From NCBI RefSeq assembly GCF_921294215.1, contig NZ_CAKLDM010000002.1, positions 2,666,001 to 2,730,000 of the forward strand: a stretch of DNA of 64,000 bases. The letters run 5' to 3'. The position numbers and the translations under genes were made by a program. This DNA comes from Vibrio marisflavi CECT 7928. Lineage in GTDB: Bacteria > Pseudomonadota > Gammaproteobacteria > Enterobacterales > Vibrionaceae. Position 1 is the first letter of the stretch. Each line of letters begins with the position of its first letter. The notes beneath the pieces were generated by a model. The model was given only the letters and a program-made list of their open reading frames with translations. It made no database searches and was not told the DNA's origin. Shown here piece by piece: positions 62,911-64,000 of this stretch.

Positions 62911-64000
62911 ATGAGTCAAGATAAGATTGACGTCAAGGATATCTCTGCCAAGGCTAAAAAAACGCAATCATCGAATAATAAAGCCACACAAAATAGCGAC
63001 CGATTCAATCCAAGCAATCGCATTTATGTACGAGAGAGTAAAGGTACGTTTCAAAAGTTGCGCCAATATGGTGGTTGGTTTTTCCTAGCACTATTTGCCT
63101 TAACACCTTGGTTAAATTTCGATGGGCATCAAGCGATATTGCTTGATATCGGTAACCAACGATTTAACTTTTTTGGTACCACGCTATATCCTCAAGATCT
63201 TACTTTGCTCGCTCTACTCTTTGTCGTTGCTGCTTTTGGCCTGTTCTTCCTAACCACATTTTTAGGTCGAGTTTGGTGCGGTTATCTATGCCCGCAAACC
63301 GTTTGGACCTTTATGTATATTTGGTTTGAAGAAAAACTAGAAGGCAATGCGAATAAGCGCCGAAAACAGGACTCTCAACCACTCACATCACAGCTCATCT
63401 ATAGGAAAACACTCAAGCACATCGCCTGGTGGGCCATCGCATTAGCAACCGGGCTCACGTTCGTCGGCTATTTTGTGCCGATCAAGTCGTTGGTTATAGA
63501 TAGCTTGACACTAAACCTAAGTTTTTGGCCTGCATTTTGGGTACTGTTTTTTGCAGCTTGTACCTATGGAAACGCAGGTTGGATGCGCTCAATTATGTGT
63601 ATTCATATGTGCCCTTACGCCCGCTTCCAGTCCGCTATGTTCGACAAAGACACATTCATTGTGGGCTATGACACCAAACGCGGAGAACAGCGGGGCCCAC
63701 GATCTAGAAAAGCAGATCCCGCAAAGCTCGGACTCGGCGACTGTATTGACTGCGATTTGTGTGTTCAAGTATGTCCAACTGGGATTGATATTCGCCAAGG
63801 ACTGCAATATGAATGCATCAACTGCGGAGCTTGTATCGATGCTTGTGACAACACCATGGATAGAATGGGCTACAAAAAAGGCTTAATAAACTACACCACC
63901 GAACATAAACTGTCTGGGCATTCCACTACCATTTTCAGGCCCAAGTTGATTGGTTATGGTTTAGTCATGCTCATCATGGTGGGTCTATTCTTTGTCCAAC
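62911..64000 (+). CDS. ccoG: Cytochrome cbb3 oxidase accessory protein CcoG, 5' part
   Basis: At least 363 codons, open at the window end. CcoG (FixG/RdxA) is an inner-membrane iron-sulfur protein needed to reduce copper for cbb3-type oxidase assembly. Seen: a soluble N terminus, several membrane segments, the WCGYLCPQTVW motif (about 112-122) and a two-[4Fe-4S] ferredoxin domain (CIDCDLCVQVCPTGIDI then CINCGACIDACD, about 287-315). ATG at 62911 has GAAGGA upstream. The remaining C-terminal periplasmic domain lies outside the window. Confidence 0.95.
   Translation, partial: MSQDKIDVKDISAKAKKTQSSNNKATQNSDRFNPSNRIYVRESKGTFQKLRQYGGWFFLALFALTPWLNFDGHQAILLDIGNQRFNFFGTTLYPQDLTLLALLFVVAAFGLFFLTTFLGRVWCGYLCPQTVWTFMYIWFEEKLEGNANKRRKQDSQPLTSQLIYRKTLKHIAWWAIALATGLTFVGYFVPIKSLVIDSLTLNLSFWPAFWVLFFAACTYGNAGWMRSIMCIHMCPYARFQSAMFDKDTFIVGYDTKRGEQRGPRSRKADPAKLGLGDCIDCDLCVQVCPTGIDIRQGLQYECINCGACIDACDNTMDRMGYKKGLINYTTEHKLSGHSTTIFRPKLIGYGLVMLIMVGLFFVQ

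Overview
The window is chromosomal DNA from a gamma-proteobacterium of the Vibrionaceae, most likely a Vibrio large chromosome. This rests on protein similarity (NfuA, PckA, Add, KdgR, GspK and the ribosomal RNAs all read as Vibrio-type) and on a gene order that I recall from Vibrio: comF-nfuA-nudE-cysQ, a gsp/eps type II secretion operon, hslRO, pckA. Most of it is conserved core genome. I see no prophage, transposase, integron or CRISPR array.

Layout. 1-2.6 kb: end of comF, then nfuA (Fe-S carrier), nudE and cysQ. 2.6-13.9 kb (minus): a complete 12-gene type II secretion operon, gspC to gspN, tightly packed with many start/stop overlaps. 14.0-15.4 kb: hslR-hslO behind a good match to a heat-shock (sigma-32) promoter. 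15.7-17.3 kb: pckA. 17.4-26.8 kb: an AsmA-like protein, a GNAT-hotdog fusion, dtd, a YihY/BrkB membrane protein, an LTA-synthase-like phosphoglycerol transferase divergent from an unusual GDPD-like lipoprotein-sized protein, then typA. 27.1-31.5 kb: the nitrogen regulon core glnA-ntrB-ntrC with NtrC sites, a sigma-54 promoter and an NtrC operator over the ntrB promoter. 31.7-35.2 kb: add, then an ammonium transporter fused to a chemotaxis signalling domain. 35.3-37.5 kb (minus): an AegA/GltD-like flavoprotein with a ferredoxin domain, behind a textbook class II FNR promoter. 37.6-40.3 kb: kdgR divergent from kdgK-eda, with a KdgR operator. 40.5-46.5 kb (minus): an rRNA operon, P1-P2-16S-tRNA Glu-Lys-Ala-Val-23S-5S-tRNA Ser. 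46.6-64 kb: yrdA-type carbonic anhydrase, tsaC-hemF-aroE-DUF1488 (minus), purEK under a PurR operator, a topoisomerase-type zinc protein, smg, dprA (minus), def-fmt-rsmB-trkA-trkH-DUF3157, trhA and spo0M (minus), yihD and the start of ccoG, which runs off the window.

How the parts work together. Nitrogen: GlnA assimilates ammonium, NtrB/NtrC read nitrogen status and act on glnA and on their own promoter, and the nearby Amt-MCP fusion probably couples ammonium sensing to swimming. Sugar acids: KdgK and Eda turn 2-keto-3-deoxygluconate into pyruvate and glyceraldehyde-3-phosphate, repressed by KdgR; PckA supplies gluconeogenesis. Secretion: the gsp operon exports folded periplasmic exoproteins. 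Translation: rRNA operon, tsaC, def, fmt, rsmB, dtd, typA.

The items I find most worth a second look are the Amt-MCP fusion with a HAMP-like linker, the FNR-controlled ferredoxin-flavoprotein, the GDPD-like protein lacking its HRG histidine next to an LTA-synthase homologue, and a 0.5-kb intergenic stretch at 61.9-62.5 kb that looks like an sRNA or a small basic protein gene with its own terminator. None of these is a demonstrated new system; they are the best leads the sequence offers.
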